A DNA stretch of 35,013 bases. It comes from Candidatus Glassiibacteriota bacterium (GTDB taxonomy: Bacteria; Gemmatimonadota; Glassbacteria; GWA2-58-10). Of this stretch, positions 1 through 7,078 are shown piece after piece. Made by a program: the position numbers and the translations under genes. The stretch covers positions 1-35,013 of the forward strand of contig JAFGTO010000276.1 in NCBI GenBank assembly GCA_016934095.1, written 5' to 3'. Each line of letters starts with the position of its first letter. Within the stretch, counting starts at the first letter, position 1. The notes below the pieces were generated by a model. It was not told the DNA's origin and did not search any database. It saw nothing but the letters and a program-made list of their open reading frames with translations.

Positions 1-110
1 CGGACCCTGTCCACGGCCAGGCCGAGGTCCTCTGCCACGCCGCGCGCCACCGCTATACCATGAGCATCGACCACTCCCGCCTTGAACCCGACCTCGATCC
101 GGTGTATCAT
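1..110 (-). CDS. PurS-like protein or PurS/PurL N-terminus (5' end only)
   Basis: Only the first 36 or so codons are in the window; the gene runs off the left edge. The translation begins MIHRIEVGFKAGVVDAHG. The pattern of a short beta strand, then K-x-G-V-x-D-x-x-G and a helix is that of PurS, the small subunit of phosphoribosylformylglycinamidine synthase, which also occurs fused to PurL. The family acts in the fourth step of de novo purine synthesis in the cytoplasm. Two ATGs are in frame, at 116 and 110. An AGGG lies 2 nt before the first and 8 nt before the second, so 110 is the better start. Whether this is a separate PurS or a PurL fusion cannot be told. The assignment rests on a short stretch. 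Confidence 0.55.
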   Translation of the reverse strand, partial: MIHRIEVGFKAGVVDAHGIAVARGVAEDLGLAVDRV

Positions 111-161
111 TGCCATAACCCTGGTAATCTGTTGCCGAGAAAAGAAACCTTCATCCTCCAG

Positions 162-191
162 CCGGGCCGGCTTGGATTCCGGTCGGCCCGG
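162..191 (-). other. Hairpin in the leader of the PurS-like gene
   Basis: CCGGGCCG (162-169) pairs with CGGCCCGG (184-191), an 8-bp GC stem about 50 nt upstream of the PurS-like start. No T-run follows it. It may be a leader structure or chance GC pairing, and I see no match to a known purine riboswitch. Confidence 0.3.
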
Positions 192-239
192 TACCCCTAA
201 AATAATAAAAATGCAGTGTACGAGCCATAAAAAGCGGAA

Positions 240-269
240 AGCCCCGTCCACCGGGTGGTGAACGGGGCT
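240..269 (-). terminator. Intrinsic terminator of ino1
   Basis: AGCCCCGT (240-247) pairs with ACGGGGCT (262-269), and the loop contains further complementary CCACC/GGTGG. Read on the minus strand, the stem is followed by TTTCCGCTTTTT. It lies 30 nt past the inositol-phosphate synthase stop codon, as expected for a Rho-independent terminator. Confidence 0.75.
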
Positions 270-298
270 CAGGGCTGTTGCCTCTGTTCAGGGAATAC

Positions 299-1426
299 TT
301 ATTTCACCGAGGCCAGCTCTATTTCATCAGAGGTGGCCTCCGGCCTGTCCTGCCGGTATGAGGCGATAAAATCCTCCACCATGTGCCGGGCCTCGTCATC
401 GACATACTGTACCGGCGGACTTTTCATGAAATAGGCCGAGGGGCCTAGCAGCGGGCCTGAGATCCCGTTGTCTATGGCCAGCTTGCAGCAGCGCACCGCA
501 TCGATTACCACTCCGGCCGAATTCGGGCTGTCCCAGACCTCGAGCTTGAGCTCCAGGTTCAGGGGGACATTGCCGAAAGTCTGGCCCTCGAGACGGATGT
601 GCGCCCACTTACGGTCGTCCAGCCACCCGACATAGTCGCTCGGGCCGATATGGATGTTCTTCTCCCCGATGTCGTAGTCGAGCTGGCTCGCCACTGCGTT
701 GGTCTTGGAGATTTTCTTGCTCTGCAGGCGCTCGCGCTCGAGCATGTTGAGGAAATCGGTGTTACCTCCCACGTTCAACTGGCTGGTGCGCATCAGCTTG
801 ACCCCACGGTCGAGGAACAGGCGGGTCAGCACCCGGTGCACGATGGTAGCCCCAACCTGGCTCTTGATGTCATCGCCGATGATGGGGACCCCCTGACGGC
901 GGAAACGGTCGGCCCACTGTTTGTCCTTGGCGATGAAAACCGGGATACAGTTGACCAGGCCGACCCCGGCCTCCAGCACTTTCTCGGCATAGAAGCGGGT
1001 GGCCTGCTCGCTGCCGACCGGCAGGTAGTTTACCGCCACATCCGCACGGGTCTTTTTCAACAAGCCGACCAGGTCCACTTCCGTCCCATCCGAGACTTCT
1101 ATCACCTCGGAAAGGTACTTGCCGATCCCATCCATTACCGGACCCCGCTGGACCTGCACCCCCAGCCTGGGCACATCGCAGAAACGATAGGTATTGTTCG
1201 GCTCGGAGTAGATCGCCTCTCCCAGATCCTTGCCCACCTTGTTCTTATCTACGTCCACGGCGGCTACGAACTCGATATCACGCACGTGGTAGCCGCCCAG
1301 GCTGGTGTGCATCAGCCCCGGAATGAACTCATCCTCGCTGGCTTCCTTGTAGAACTCCACCCCCTGGATAAACGAGCTGGCACAATTTCCTACACCGATC
1401 ACCGCAACGCGTACTTTGCTGGACAT
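299..1426 (-). CDS. ino1: Inositol-3-phosphate synthase (myo-inositol-1-phosphate synthase)
   Basis: This 375-residue protein matches the bacterial/archaeal short form of MIPS, which converts glucose 6-phosphate to 1L-myo-inositol 1-phosphate using bound NAD+. The N-terminal Rossmann motif VAVIGVGNCASS (about residues 7-18) is typical, as are GDDIKSQVGAT and the following NVGGNTDFLNM. The length agrees with the actinobacterial enzymes (about 360-370 residues) and is shorter than the eukaryotic ones. An AGGAGGAGG sits 6 nt before the ATG, fixing the start. The gene is divergent from a LysR regulator and has its own terminator. The product would feed phosphatidylinositol-type lipid synthesis, and a CDP-alcohol phosphatidyltransferase lies at 17803-18417. 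The family assignment is firm; the downstream use is inferred. Confidence 0.95.
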   Translation of the reverse strand: MSSKVRVAVIGVGNCASSFIQGVEFYKEASEDEFIPGLMHTSLGGYHVRDIEFVAAVDVDKNKVGKDLGEAIYSEPNNTYRFCDVPRLGVQVQRGPVMDGIGKYLSEVIEVSDGTEVDLVGLLKKTRADVAVNYLPVGSEQATRFYAEKVLEAGVGLVNCIPVFIAKDKQWADRFRRQGVPIIGDDIKSQVGATIVHRVLTRLFLDRGVKLMRTSQLNVGGNTDFLNMLERERLQSKKISKTNAVASQLDYDIGEKNIHIGPSDYVGWLDDRKWAHIRLEGQTFGNVPLNLELKLEVWDSPNSAGVVIDAVRCCKLAIDNGISGPLLGPSAYFMKSPPVQYVDDEARHMVEDFIASYRQDRPEATSDEIELASVK

Positions 1427-1655
1427 CCAGTCCTCCTCCTGATGAATCGAGACAAGAATATTAGCTGGTTACTTTTAAAAGCAATGGCAGGAAAAACTCA
1501 ACTTATAACTCTGTAATATTATATCGACACTTTACATTATTAGTCAAATTTATTATTTTTATATATGGCATAAATTCAAATTATCATTAGGGCAGGCGTA
1601 CCTACAGGGACCACCTGCCTCTCAGTTAAAAACATACGAGGAAAGCGAGGCCCTC
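1427..1655. promoter_or_regulatory. Divergent intergenic region between ino1 and the LysR gene
   Basis: This 229-bp AT-rich stretch separates two divergently transcribed genes and must hold both promoters. ATAA-N7-TTAT at 1570-1584 has the T-N11-A dyad form bound by LysR-type regulators. It lies about 70 nt before the LysR start, which would fit autoregulation or control of ino1. AT-rich sequence makes such dyads common, so this is weak evidence. No -35/-10 pair stands out enough to assign. Confidence 0.3.
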
Positions 1656-2570
1656 ATGCTGCTGGAACACCTGCGTTTTTTTTATGCCGTGGCCGAGAAC
1701 GGCAGCTTCACCCGGGCGGCCCGGGACCTGCTGCTGACCCAGCCGGCGGTGAGCAGCCAGATACGCAACCTGGAAGAAAGGCTCGGTCAGAGACTGTTCG
1801 AGCGCCAGGGCAAAAACATCCAACTGACCGAGGCCGGCAAGATCCTCTACAGCCAGTCGCGGAAAATCTTTCAGCAGCTGCGCGAAGTCGAGGTCGTGCT
1901 GAACGACCTGAAAAGCCTGGAGACCGGGCGGCTGAACCTGGGAACAGTAGATGTAATAAGCATTTACGTTCTGCCGATGATCTTCCGGGAATTCCACCAG
2001 CGCTATCCCCGGGTGGAGATCTCGATCGAGGTGGACAACTCTTTCAACCTCTGTTCCGGGGTAGCCGGGGGAGAGCTGGACCTGGGTTTCGTGACCCTGC
2101 CGGTGGAGGACAAGAGCCTGGTTTCCGTGCCGATCTATAATGATGTAATGCGGGTAATAGCCAACAGCCGCCACCCCCTGGCAGGCCGTAAGCTGGTAAC
2201 CCTGGAAGACCTGAGCAAGACCAACCTGATTATCTACAAGCGGGGCTCGGTAACCCGCCGGATCCTCGAGCAGATTTTCGAGAGCCACGGTTTCGAGCTG
2301 TCTCCGGACATGGAGATCGACCGGCCCGAGGCGATGAAAAAGCTGGTGGAGGTCGGGTTGGGCGTGTCGATCATCCCGGAGATGACAATCAAGCGGGAGG
2401 TAGAGGAAGGTTCCCTGGTAGTGCTGGAGATGGGTAACATCCGCTTCGAGCGTCAGCTCGGACTGGTCTACCGGAAGGGCCAGTTCTTTTCACCATCGAC
2501 CGCCGCATTCATCGAGGTACTGCAAGGCAAGCTCAAGTTCGAGAAACAGGCCGGTAACGCAGAATTTTAG
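1656..2570 (+). CDS. LysR family transcriptional regulator
   Basis: The 304-residue protein has the LysR layout. A winged helix-turn-helix occupies about residues 1-60 (FYAVAENGSFTRAARDLLLTQ, then PAVSSQIRNLEERLGQRLFE). A linker helix follows, then a periplasmic-binding-protein-like co-inducer domain from about residue 90 (GRLNLGTVDVISIYVLP, then LDLGFVTLPVE). It resembles the CysB/CbbR side of the family. An AGGAAAGCGAGG lies before the ATG. The gene diverges from ino1 and converges on the deaminase gene. By family rule it regulates itself or its divergent neighbour, and the effector cannot be predicted from sequence. Confidence 0.92.
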   Translation: MLLEHLRFFYAVAENGSFTRAARDLLLTQPAVSSQIRNLEERLGQRLFERQGKNIQLTEAGKILYSQSRKIFQQLREVEVVLNDLKSLETGRLNLGTVDVISIYVLPMIFREFHQRYPRVEISIEVDNSFNLCSGVAGGELDLGFVTLPVEDKSLVSVPIYNDVMRVIANSRHPLAGRKLVTLEDLSKTNLIIYKRGSVTRRILEQIFESHGFELSPDMEIDRPEAMKKLVEVGLGVSIIPEMTIKREVEEGSLVVLEMGNIRFERQLGLVYRKGQFFSPSTAAFIEVLQGKLKFEKQAGNAEF

Positions 2571-2599
2571 CCGCCCGGCGGATAGCCCCACGGACTAAA

Positions 2600-2617
2600 C
2601 TCCGGCAGGAGCCGGGG
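2600..2617. terminator. Possible bidirectional hairpin between convergent genes
   Basis: CTCCGGC (2600-2606) pairs with GCCGGGG (2611-2617) around an AGGA loop, with one G-T wobble. It lies between the convergent LysR and deaminase stop codons. No T-run follows in either direction, so terminator function is uncertain. Confidence 0.35.
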
Positions 2618-2628
2618 AGCGCGCCTGC

Positions 2629-3651
2629 TCATTCTATTGTCCTGTGCCTGCGGCTGATGCACTGCAGCAGTTTTTCTTTTGCAGATGCCTCCAGGAAAGA
2701 ATGCCGTGCACCCGCTTTCATCAGCAGGCTGACAGCCTCCGGGGACCAGTGCCAGGTCCGCACGCAGAGGGCGATTTCATCCTCGAGCCATGAGCCGAAA
2801 AATCCCGGGTCATCGCTCCCCAGGGTTACCGGCACGTGGTTTTTCAGCAGCACGGGCAGGGGGTGCTCTTCTATCCTGCCTACCGCCCGTGTCCTCAGGT
2901 TGCTTGTCGGGCAGCAGTCCAGGGCCACCTGCCTTTGCGCCAGCTCCCTCATCAGCGCCGCATCCCGGGCCGCCGCGATGCCGTGGCCGATCCTGTCCGC
3001 CCCCAGCACCTCCAGCGCTTCCCAGACCGAGTCAGGCCCCCCCACTTCCCCGGCGTGTACATAGCGCTTAAGCCCGGCCCGGCCTGCCAGCTCGAAAGCC
3101 TCTTTCAGCTCATCCGCCGGCAGCGACAACTCATCGCCACCCACCCCGAAAGCCACCACCGGAACCCCTGCCTGCCGGTCGGAGGCGGCGAGCCTTGCAC
3201 ACTCCACGGCGGCCTCCGCCCCCCACTGGCGCACCGTATCGTAGATCAGGCTCACTCTCGGGCCGCCCCGGGCCGCAGCCTCATCGAGCGCCCGCAGGAT
3301 GGCCCTGACTACTTCCTCGTGTTCCAGGCCGCGCCGCATATGGATCTGGGGGGTAAAAATACACTCCGCGTAGACCACTCCCTGCTCTGCCAACCGGCTG
3401 CAGAGCGTTTCGGCAACATGGTAGAAATCCCAGGGATCGGTTAAAAGCTCAACCACGCGGCGGTAGGCATCCAGGAACTCCCCGAAGTCGGCGAATCCAT
3501 AAATGTCCCCGGGCGGCAGCCCGCGCTCCGAGCAGATACGCGCCAGCAGCCCCGGCCCGACCGTACCCTCCAGGTGAAGGTGCAACTCGACCTTGGGCAA
3601 GCCGGAGATAAATCCCCCGTTCGCCGGGGATCTGGAACCATCGTCGGACAC
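2629..3651 (-). CDS. add: Adenosine deaminase family protein (adenosine, adenine or aminodeoxyfutalosine deaminase)
   Basis: The 340-residue amidohydrolase carries the full metal and catalytic set: HLHLEG (His24, His26), HAGE (His199, Glu202), IGHG (His223) and SDDP (Asp280-Asp281). These bind one zinc and deaminate a 6-aminopurine. The TLGSDDPGFFG context is closer to the adenine deaminase and aminodeoxyfutalosine deaminase side of the family than to the TDDP form of classic adenosine deaminase. The substrate is therefore open among adenosine, adenine and the menaquinone intermediate 6-aminodeoxyfutalosine. The start is GTG at 3651, with GGAG 9 nt upstream. The gene diverges from the homocysteine methyltransferase gene. 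Confidence 0.88.
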   Translation of the reverse strand: MSDDGSRSPANGGFISGLPKVELHLHLEGTVGPGLLARICSERGLPPGDIYGFADFGEFLDAYRRVVELLTDPWDFYHVAETLCSRLAEQGVVYAECIFTPQIHMRRGLEHEEVVRAILRALDEAAARGGPRVSLIYDTVRQWGAEAAVECARLAASDRQAGVPVVAFGVGGDELSLPADELKEAFELAGRAGLKRYVHAGEVGGPDSVWEALEVLGADRIGHGIAAARDAALMRELAQRQVALDCCPTSNLRTRAVGRIEEHPLPVLLKNHVPVTLGSDDPGFFGSWLEDEIALCVRTWHWSPEAVSLLMKAGARHSFLEASAKEKLLQCISRRHRTIE

Positions 3652-3682
3652 AGGCTCGTTCTCCGGGCAGAAGTCTGATTAC

Positions 3683-3711
3683 TTGATCTTGGACGGCAAT
3701 TATATTACTAT
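3683..3711 (+). promoter_or_regulatory. Candidate sigma-70 promoter of the homocysteine methyltransferase gene
   Basis: TTGATC (3683-3688) and TACTAT (3706-3711) are separated by 17 nt and lie about 95 nt before the ATG at 3806. A TATAAT on the opposite strand (3699-3704) overlaps it and may serve the divergent deaminase gene, but no matching -35 is visible there. Each hexamer matches four of six consensus bases. Confidence 0.35.
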
Positions 3712-3805
3712 TTCTTGTCCATAATTGCAAATTATGTTTTACCTGGCCCCGTGCCGGTGTTTGTTTTCGCGTTCAGGCCGCCTGTCCCGGTGGGAAGGGG
3801 AAAAG

Positions 3806-4696
3806 ATGAAAACCGATATCCTGGAAAAACTGTCCGGCCGAGTGCTGCTGCTCGACAGCGCAATGGGCAGCTCGCTGCTCGCCGAAAAGTTCGGCAGCGG
3901 CCTCGAGGCCGGCGAGCTCTGGAATGTCGAGGACGGCAAGAAAGAAAAGGTAAGACAGATCCACCAGGCGAATGTCAGGGCCGGCAGCGATGTTGTCATC
4001 ACCAACACTTTCGGCGCCAACCGTTTCAAGCTCGGCCACTATGGACTCGCCGGGCGGGTGCGGGAGCTGAACAGCGCCGGCGCACGCCTTTGCCGCGAGG
4101 CAGCGGAAGGGAAAGCTCTGGTGGCGGGAGACATCGGCCCCACCGGGGAAATACTGGAGGGCTCGGGCGGAGACCGCACCCCCGACGAGGTCCGGGCCGG
4201 CTACGATGAGCAGGTGGCCGGCCTGCTGGAGGGCGGTGTCGACCTCTTCATCCTCGAGACTTTCATGGATGTCGAGGAGCTCAAGCTGGCGCTGGAAGCG
4301 GTCAGGGCCGCCAGCGAGCTCCGGGTCATCGCCTCGATGACTTTCCAGTCAGGCGCCGGCCGGCTGGCCACCATGTGGGGCCTTACTCCCGAGCAGGCGG
4401 CCAGGGAGCTGACCGAGGCGGGAACCGACATTGTAGGGGCCAACTGCGGCATGGGCAGCGAGGAAATGGTCCAGGTGGTGGGCCGGATGGCCGGGAGCAC
4501 CGGCCTGCCGATCTGCGCCCAGCCCAATGCCGGGCTGCCCGAAATGGTCGAGGGCAAGACAGTCTACCGCGAAACCCCGGAGCAGATGGCGGAAAAAGCC
4601 GTCGCGCTGGCTGCGGCCGGAGCGCGCCTGATCGGCGGCTGCTGCGGCAGCACACCCGAATATATCGCCGCCGCCAAGGTGAAACTGGGACTCTAG
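3806..4696 (+). CDS. Homocysteine S-methyltransferase domain protein
   Basis: This 296-residue protein is a stand-alone homocysteine-binding barrel of the kind found in MmuM, betaine-homocysteine methyltransferase and the N-terminus of cobalamin methionine synthase (MetH). It has LLLDSAMGSSLL at the start, GDIGPTGE, and the three zinc-binding cysteines in GANCGMG and GGCCGS. The start at 3806 is preceded by GGGAAGGGG at a good distance; an in-frame ATG at 3725 lacks that support. There is no folate or cobalamin domain, so the methyl donor (S-methylmethionine, betaine or a separate corrinoid protein) is unknown. Its stop codon lies at the edge of the inverted-repeat element that follows. Confidence 0.88.
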   Translation: MKTDILEKLSGRVLLLDSAMGSSLLAEKFGSGLEAGELWNVEDGKKEKVRQIHQANVRAGSDVVITNTFGANRFKLGHYGLAGRVRELNSAGARLCREAAEGKALVAGDIGPTGEILEGSGGDRTPDEVRAGYDEQVAGLLEGGVDLFILETFMDVEELKLALEAVRAASELRVIASMTFQSGAGRLATMWGLTPEQAARELTEAGTDIVGANCGMGSEEMVQVVGRMAGSTGLPICAQPNAGLPEMVEGKTVYRETPEQMAEKAVALAAAGARLIGGCCGSTPEYIAAAKVKLGL

Positions 4697-4910
4697 AGGG
4701 GCGTTGAAAAAAGACCTCAACGCCCCGTGATGAAATTTATTGATTCATGGTCTGTCAAGGGCAAGGCAAGCCGTTTCCATTGTAAATGTAAGATTTCCTG
4801 CATGTTATGCAATTAAAACTTCCTTAGCGCATGTTGTTGTCACAAGAGTGGAAACGGCCCTTGACAGCCTTGATACCCTGAATTCTCAATATTTCAACGC
4901 GCCTCTAGAA
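4691..4910. repeat. Imperfect inverted-repeat element, possible MITE or IS remnant
   Basis: The outer arms match at 16 of 17 positions: 4692-4708 against the reverse complement of 4893-4909. The inner arms, CTGTCAAGGGC plus CCGTTTCCA (4752-4779), match the reverse complement of 4849-4867, except for an 8-nt insertion in the left arm. The sequence between these arms also matches in part (ATTG-ATTCA-GG on both sides). The element spans about 220 bp and has no coding capacity I trust. The left outer arm has a second, local complement at 4717-4726. The arrangement suggests a non-autonomous transposable element or a decayed IS end pair. I do not recognise the family. Confidence 0.55.
4698..4726 (+). 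terminator. Stem-loop after the homocysteine methyltransferase gene
   Basis: GGGGCGTTGA (4698-4707) pairs perfectly with TCAACGCCCC (4717-4726) around a 9-nt loop, starting 2 nt after the stop codon. It is positioned as a terminator but lacks a T-run; the next bases are GTGATGAAATTTATT. The left strand of the stem is also the left outer arm of the 4691-4910 inverted repeat. Confidence 0.5.
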
Positions 4911-5273
4911 GGGATTGTTGAAGCCGCCCCCTTGAGTCGGATCATAGCGTACCGTGCCCGCAATTGGGCAACCTCGCTTCCCCGGGCGCAAAAGAGGAAC
5001 ACAGGGACTAGCTGTCAACCAGGCTCGCGTTGTGCGTCGAACGTCAAGTAATCCTGCCGCCCCTCAGCCCGCTCGCGGACTGCCAATGACGGGCTTGCTA
5101 AAACAGTATCTTGCAGCTTTTCTCGGCAGGGGCGTGGCATGCCTCGCCCCTGCAATAGAATACAATGCCGCTCCCGTTCCCCGAGCTTTCTGTCCCGCTT
5201 TGCCGGCAGGGGTGTTCCGACAGGCCGGCACCTTTCACTGTCAGCCAGGCAAGCACACACGAGGTACCGAGTC
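4911..5273. other. Gene-free region upstream of the ABC exporter
   Basis: No convincing gene was found. The open frames across this stretch lack homology I recognise and read against normal codon use. It holds one striking dyad at 5126-5153 (GCAGGGGCG pairing with CGCCCCTGC, with an inner GGCATGCC), which has no T-run. The region ends with GAGG 9 nt before the ABC exporter ATG at 5274. The promoter for the exporter pair should lie here but I could not identify it. Confidence 0.5.
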
Positions 5274-7061
5274 ATGGCCCGCAAAAGCCTCGGCGGTTTT
5301 ATCAGGTCTTTAAGGCCGCTGAAAAAATACCTCGCCGCCCACCGGCGAATGTTCCTGGTAGGGCTGGCCTGCGCTTTCCTGACCAACTCCCTGGGCATGG
5401 TTTTCCCCCTGGTGATCAAGTCCGGCGTGGATAGTATCGGCGCCTCAAGGAGGACCGGGCTGCTGCTCAGCGTAGCCCTGCTGATTGCCATCAAGCTGGT
5501 GCAGGGACTCTTCCGCTTCCTGATGCGGCGCATCCTCATCGGGATCAGCCGGAAGATGGAATATAAAATCCGGGCCGACCTGTTCGAGCACCTGCAGGGC
5601 CTGCCGCTTTCCTTTTACCAGCGCTCGCGGGTCGGTGATATCATGAGCCGGGCCACCAACGACCTGAACGAGGTCCGCATGCTGCTGGGGCCGGCGATCA
5701 TGTATTCTTTCCAGACAGCGGTGACAGTGCTGTTCGCCCTGCCGGTAATGGCCTACATCGATCTGAAGCTTACCGTGCTGGCGTTCCTGCCACTGGCCCT
5801 GGTCAGCCTGAGCTACAAGAAAGTCGGCCGGATGATCCACGAGCGCTCGATGCAGGTGCAGCGCTCCCTCAGCGATATCACCGCCAAAGCCCAGGAGAAC
5901 GTGGCCGGCATCCGGGTGGTGAAATCTTTCACCCGCGAGCGGCAGGAGATCGAGCACTTCGATAAGCTCAACCGCGACTACCTGCGGCTGAACATGGACC
6001 TGATCAAGGTTTCGGGCTTGCTGTTCCCTTTCATGTCTTTCCTCAGCGGGTTGACTTCCCTGATCATGCTCGGCTACGGCGGCCTGCTGGTCAGCAGGGG
6101 GACAATCACCCTGGGAGATTTCACCGCCTTTTTCATCTACCTGGCGATGATGTACTGGCCGATGATTTCCATAGGCTTCGTGCTCAACGTGATCCAGCGG
6201 GGCCGGGCCTCGCTGGACCGGATCATGGAGCTGTTCAACACCCGGAGCGATATCACCGATGTCGCGGCTTCCGGGGCAGCGGTGCCGGGGCCCCGGCGGA
6301 TCGAGGGCAGGCTTAGTTTCCGCCGCCTCGATTTCAGTTACCCCGGCTGGGCCGCCGGCGTGCTGAAAGAGGTTTCCCTCGAGCTGGAGCAGGGAGAGAC
6401 CCTGGCCCTGGTCGGCCCGGTGGGCAGCGGCAAGTCCACCCTGCTGAGCCTGATCCCCAGGCTCTACGACCCCCCGCCCGGGACAGTGCTGATCGATGGA
6501 ACCGACGTGCGGGAGCTGCCCCTGGAAGAGCTGCGCCGCTCGGTCGCCATGGTCCCCCAGGACAGCTTCCTCTTTTCCGAGAGCATCCGCGAAAATGTGA
6601 TCTACGGGCTGGACCGCCAGGCGGCGGAAGAGGAGATCATCAAGGTGGTCAAGACAGCGGGGCTCTACAACGATATCCAGCAGCTTCCCAACGGGCTGGA
6701 CACCCTGCTCGGCGAGCGCGGGATCAACCTTTCCGGGGGGCAGAAACAGCGCACCTCGCTGAGCCGGGCGCTGATAGTGGATGCTCCGGTCCTGCTGCTG
6801 GACGACTGCTTTTCCAGTGTCGACACCCATACCGAGGAGGCCATCCTCGGCGCCCTGCGCGGTTATACCAGGGGCCGGACGACTATTATGGTCAGCCACC
6901 GGATAAGCACTGTCAAGTCTGCCGACCGCATAGCCGTGATCCAGGACGGCCGTATTACCCAACTCGGGAGCCATAGCCGGCTCCTGGAGGATGAAACGGG
7001 TTACTATGCTTCGCTTTACGAGAAACAACTGTTAAGAGAAAAGATCGAGAGGATCTCTTGA
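5274..7061 (+). CDS. Heterodimeric ABC exporter subunit, degenerate-site half (TM287/BmrC-like)
   Basis: This 595-residue half-transporter has an N-terminal six-helix ABC exporter membrane domain (about residues 20-320) and a nucleotide-binding domain. The motifs are Walker A GPVGSGKST (381-389), Q-loop VPQDSF, signature LSGGQ (486-490), Walker B VLLLDD (D510-D511) and switch His542. The catalytic glutamate after Walker B is aspartate, in LLLDDCFSSVD. This is the hallmark of the half that forms the non-hydrolysing site in heterodimeric exporters such as TM287/288, BmrCD and LmrCD. It has a canonical LSGGQ for the partner's active site. The ATG at 5274 with GAGG upstream is preferred to an upstream in-frame ATG. 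Substrate is unknown: drugs, lipids and peptides are all possible. Confidence 0.9.
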   Translation: MARKSLGGFIRSLRPLKKYLAAHRRMFLVGLACAFLTNSLGMVFPLVIKSGVDSIGASRRTGLLLSVALLIAIKLVQGLFRFLMRRILIGISRKMEYKIRADLFEHLQGLPLSFYQRSRVGDIMSRATNDLNEVRMLLGPAIMYSFQTAVTVLFALPVMAYIDLKLTVLAFLPLALVSLSYKKVGRMIHERSMQVQRSLSDITAKAQENVAGIRVVKSFTRERQEIEHFDKLNRDYLRLNMDLIKVSGLLFPFMSFLSGLTSLIMLGYGGLLVSRGTITLGDFTAFFIYLAMMYWPMISIGFVLNVIQRGRASLDRIMELFNTRSDITDVAASGAAVPGPRRIEGRLSFRRLDFSYPGWAAGVLKEVSLELEQGETLALVGPVGSGKSTLLSLIPRLYDPPPGTVLIDGTDVRELPLEELRRSVAMVPQDSFLFSESIRENVIYGLDRQAAEEEIIKVVKTAGLYNDIQQLPNGLDTLLGERGINLSGGQKQRTSLSRALIVDAPVLLLDDCFSSVDTHTEEAILGALRGYTRGRTTIMVSHRISTVKSADRIAVIQDGRITQLGSHSRLLEDETGYYASLYEKQLLREKIERIS

Positions 7062-7078
7062 GGGCAGCCAGGAGTTAC

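Noticed and set aside
599..1516. Long plus-strand open frame opposite ino1
   Set aside because: It is antisense to a complete, well-recognised MIPS gene and shows no domain of its own.
5126..5153. Terminator call for the strong dyad at 5126-5153
   Set aside because: No T-run on either strand and no gene ending nearby; left as a dyad of unknown role.
4740..5313. Small plus-strand frames in the gene-free region before the ABC exporter
   Set aside because: They cross the inverted-repeat element and strong hairpins, lack ribosome sites and resemble no family.
5445..7028. 527-codon minus-strand frame opposite the first ABC exporter gene
   Set aside because: It is the antisense shadow of a GC-rich gene with intact ABC motifs; its composition (many H, Q, P, G) is typical of such shadows.
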